This document shows positions 62,610 through 64,000 of a DNA stretch of 64,000 nt, piece after piece. The stretch is from the NCBI GenBank assembly GCA_025146925.1, contig CP102260.1, positions 1,503,001 through 1,567,000 of the forward strand, given 5' to 3'. Made by a program: the position numbers and the translations under genes. Every line of letters starts with the position of its first letter. Position 1 is the stretch's first letter. The notes below the pieces were generated by a model. The model did not search any database and was not told the origin of the DNA. It saw only the letters and a program-made list of their open reading frames with translations. This stretch comes from [Bacteroides] pectinophilus. Lineage in GTDB: Bacteria; Bacillota; Clostridia; Lachnospirales; Lachnospiraceae.

Positions 62610-62966
62610 ATGGCAGAGAATAATTCAAGGGAAATGGCACGAATCGCAATCGAAGCACTGAGAGACAAAAAGGGTGAAGATATCCGTGTTATTGATATCA
62701 GCAAAGTAAGCGTAATCGCTGACTATTTTATTATCGTAAGCGGCAATAACCCTAATCAGGTTCAGGCTCTCGTAGATAATGTCGATGAAAAACTGGCCGA
62801 AGCAGGATATACAACAGATAAGATTGAAGGCTCACAGGGCTCTTCATGGGTTCTTATGGACTACAATGATATTATAATCCATGTATTTTCAAAAGAAGAC
62901 CGCCTGTTCTATGATCTTGAAAGAATCTGGAGAGACGGAACAGCAATAGACGCTGATGAAATCTGA
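62610..62966 (+). CDS. rsfS: Ribosomal silencing factor RsfS
   Basis: This 118-residue protein binds L14 and blocks subunit joining when nutrients are short. Family motifs are visible in ARIAIEALRDKKGEDIRVID, ISKVSVIADYFIIVSGNNPN, KIEGSQGSSWVLMDYNDIII and FYDLERIWRDG. GTGAGGTGA precedes the ATG. It ends the ribosome-related block; a two-way terminator follows before lexA. Confidence 0.94.
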   Translation: MAENNSREMARIAIEALRDKKGEDIRVIDISKVSVIADYFIIVSGNNPNQVQALVDNVDEKLAEAGYTTDKIEGSQGSSWVLMDYNDIIIHVFSKEDRLFYDLERIWRDGTAIDADEI

Positions 62967-63000
62967 TAAACATCTGCGGTAATTCCAATACATTAAAATC

Positions 63001-63042
63001 AAAGGCAGACTAGTGAAACTACTCACTGGCCTGCCTTTTACG
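63001..63042. terminator. Probable bidirectional terminator between rsfS and lexA
   Basis: AAAGGCAG (63001-63008) pairs with CTGCCTTT (63031-63038), with an inner AGTG...CACT helix. T-rich tails exist in both directions, fitting the convergent genes on either side. Confidence 0.75.
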
Positions 63043-63055
63043 CATTCTTATAAAA

Positions 63056-63676
63056 TTATGAGATATGGAGCCTTATAAGTCCTATAACCTTGCCAACAAT
63101 CTCAACATTGTCTACGATAATCGGATCCATAAAGTCATTCTCCGGCTGAAGTCTGTAGTGACCGTCTTCCTTATAAAACCTCTTAACTGTAGCCGAATCA
63201 TCAACCAGAGCAACAATTACCTCACCATTATCTGCTGTCTGCTGGCGTCTTACTATAATCATGTCTCCGTCATATATTCCCATATTAATCATGCTGTCAC
63301 CCTTCACATTGAGCATAAACGTCTCACTATTATTAAGGAATTCAGCAGGGATAGGAAAGTAGTTCGTAATATTCTCAACAGCAAGAATAGGCTGCCCTGC
63401 AGCAACCTGTCCTATCAAAGGAACATTAACAACCTCACGCCTTGTAAGATTAAAGTTATCATCAATAATCTCAATAGCACGTGGCTTAGTAGGATCTCTT
63501 CTTATGTAACCATTCTTCTCCAACGTCTCAAGATGTGCATGCACGGATGATGTCGACTTGAGATGTACTGCCTCACATATATCCCTCACCGAAGGTGGAT
63601 ACCCCTTGTTGACTATCTGATTCTTAATATATTCAAGAATCTCTGACTGCTTCGCTGTAATTCTGCCGTAAGCCAT
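63056..63676 (-). CDS. lexA: SOS repressor LexA
   Basis: LexA represses DNA-damage genes and self-cleaves with RecA. The 206-residue chain has the winged helix (ITAKQSEILEYIKNQIVNKG, PPSVRDICEAVHLKSTSSVH) and the peptidase domain with the scissile Ala-Gly in GQVAAGQPIL (about 91-92). The catalytic serine is in VKGDSMINMG and the lysine in DDSATVKRF. The start at 63676 has GGAGG nine bases ahead on the minus strand and matches the family MAYGRITAKQ; a 7-residue extension is rejected. It is the only clear minus-strand gene here. Confidence 0.95.
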   Translation of the reverse strand: MAYGRITAKQSEILEYIKNQIVNKGYPPSVRDICEAVHLKSTSSVHAHLETLEKNGYIRRDPTKPRAIEIIDDNFNLTRREVVNVPLIGQVAAGQPILAVENITNYFPIPAEFLNNSETFMLNVKGDSMINMGIYDGDMIIVRRQQTADNGEVIVALVDDSATVKRFYKEDGHYRLQPENDFMDPIIVDNVEIVGKVIGLIRLHIS

Positions 63677-63794
63677 ATGTATGAACCTCCACTTCACTTA
63701 TAAATTAATCTCGAATTGACTGTCTGCAAATAATGCATATAAAACTTCTGAATATATAATAACATAAATAAATAAATTACGCAAACAGATATTC

Positions 63795-63808
63795 AGAAAA
63801 TTTGTTCG
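63795..63808 (-). promoter_or_regulatory. Weak LexA-box-like sequence upstream of lexA
   Basis: On the minus strand this reads CGAACAAATTTTCT, matching 12 of 14 positions of the Firmicutes box CGAACRNRYGTTYG. The mismatches are in the right half-site, and it lies ~120 bases upstream of lexA, so regulatory value is uncertain. Confidence 0.25.
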
Positions 63809-63827
63809 GAATTTTTCCGGATATCTG

Positions 63828-63856
63828 TTGACAAACGAATGTTTGAATGTTAATAT
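63828..63856 (+). promoter_or_regulatory. Promoter overlapped by a LexA operator, divergent from lexA
   Basis: TTGACA (63828-63833) and TAATAT (63851-63856) are 17 bases apart. Within the spacer lies CAAACGAATGTTTG (63832-63845), matching 13 of 14 positions of the Firmicutes LexA (DinR) box. LexA bound there would cover the promoter of the gene starting at 63926. Confidence 0.65.
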
Positions 63857-63925
63857 CAATCGTGTAAAGTAAGAACAGCTATTCGATATTATGATTACAT
63901 TTAATATATGTGGAGGGATATACAT

Positions 63926-64000
63926 ATGAATAATTCAGATTACACAGGCAGCAATTCAGAACATACATATTCATTACAGGCTGATTCTATAACAAAGAGC
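63926..64000 (+). CDS. Start of a gene divergent from lexA, partial
   Basis: An ATG preceded by GGAGGG (63912-63917) opens a frame to the window end. The 25 visible residues (MNNSDYTGSNSEHTYSLQAD and so on) are hydrophilic, with no signal peptide and no recognisable family. The promoter with an embedded LexA-box candidate suggests DNA-damage control. In related genomes this position often holds a cell-division inhibitor or a DNA-repair gene, but nothing here proves that. Confidence 0.6.
   Translation, partial: MNNSDYTGSNSEHTYSLQADSITKS

Overview
The window looks like a chromosome segment of a low-GC, Gram-positive gut anaerobe of the Lachnospiraceae, most like Lachnospira (Eubacterium) eligens. 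The reasons are the conserved rplU-prp-rpmA-obg-yhbY-nadD-yqeK-rsfS block with a Prp-cleavable L27, an Nfn-type bifurcating transhydrogenase, a class B sortase, a Firmicutes-type LexA, and two large secreted pectate lyases with long cell-surface repeat arrays. The species is inferred from gene content only. Almost everything is on the plus strand; lexA is the only clear minus-strand gene. I see no tRNA, rRNA, CRISPR array, prophage or insertion sequence, and no gene-free stretch longer than about 250 bases.

Layout. 1-387: end of a surface protein with bacterial Ig-like folds. 633-7703: a membrane TPR protein, the NfnAB pair and two FAD-dependent oxidoreductases. 7766-11967: proline synthesis (proB ... 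proA) interrupted by an unknown protein, a DUF896 protein and 5-formyl-THF cyclo-ligase. 12015-19845: a PAS-GGDEF-EAL protein, miaB, mutS and mutL. 19969-21105: a class B sortase and a frameshifted putative substrate with an SPKTG sorting signal. 21342-28053: two multi-modular PL1 pectate lyases whose last 867 bp are nearly identical.

28166-48266 is a 20-kb surface-polysaccharide locus. It holds two GlfT2-like glycosyltransferases, a GT2-DUF115/GT42-like fusion, a CMP-sugar activation set (NeuA-like cytidylyltransferase, DRE-TIM aldolase, KdsC-like phosphatase), three left-handed beta-helix acyltransferases (two with a DUF6270-like front), GT4 and GT2 enzymes, two COG5610-related proteins, a Wzm/Wzt-type ABC exporter and an undecaprenyl-phosphate sugar transferase. 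48294-58482 carries a membrane-anchored MutS-like ATPase, RNase HI, AlaRS, an RNase E/G, PAP2, an FNT channel, a lipoprotein and a MATE transporter. 58519-62966 is the L21-L27-Obg block, followed by lexA and the start of a gene behind a candidate SOS box.

The most exciting observation is that the Wzt-like ATPase of the polysaccharide exporter ends in the same ~22-residue aromatic/GK repeat that forms the C-terminal arrays of the two adjacent secreted pectate lyases. In Wzt proteins the C-terminal domain reads the glycan to be exported. This suggests one glycan-recognition module used twice: inside the cell to select the polysaccharide for export, and outside to hold the pectate lyases on that polysaccharide. 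A second candidate novelty is the NeuA-like/aldolase/KdsC-like set with no NeuB or KdsA, next to two DUF115/GT42-like domains, which could make and transfer an undescribed CMP-activated ulosonic acid.
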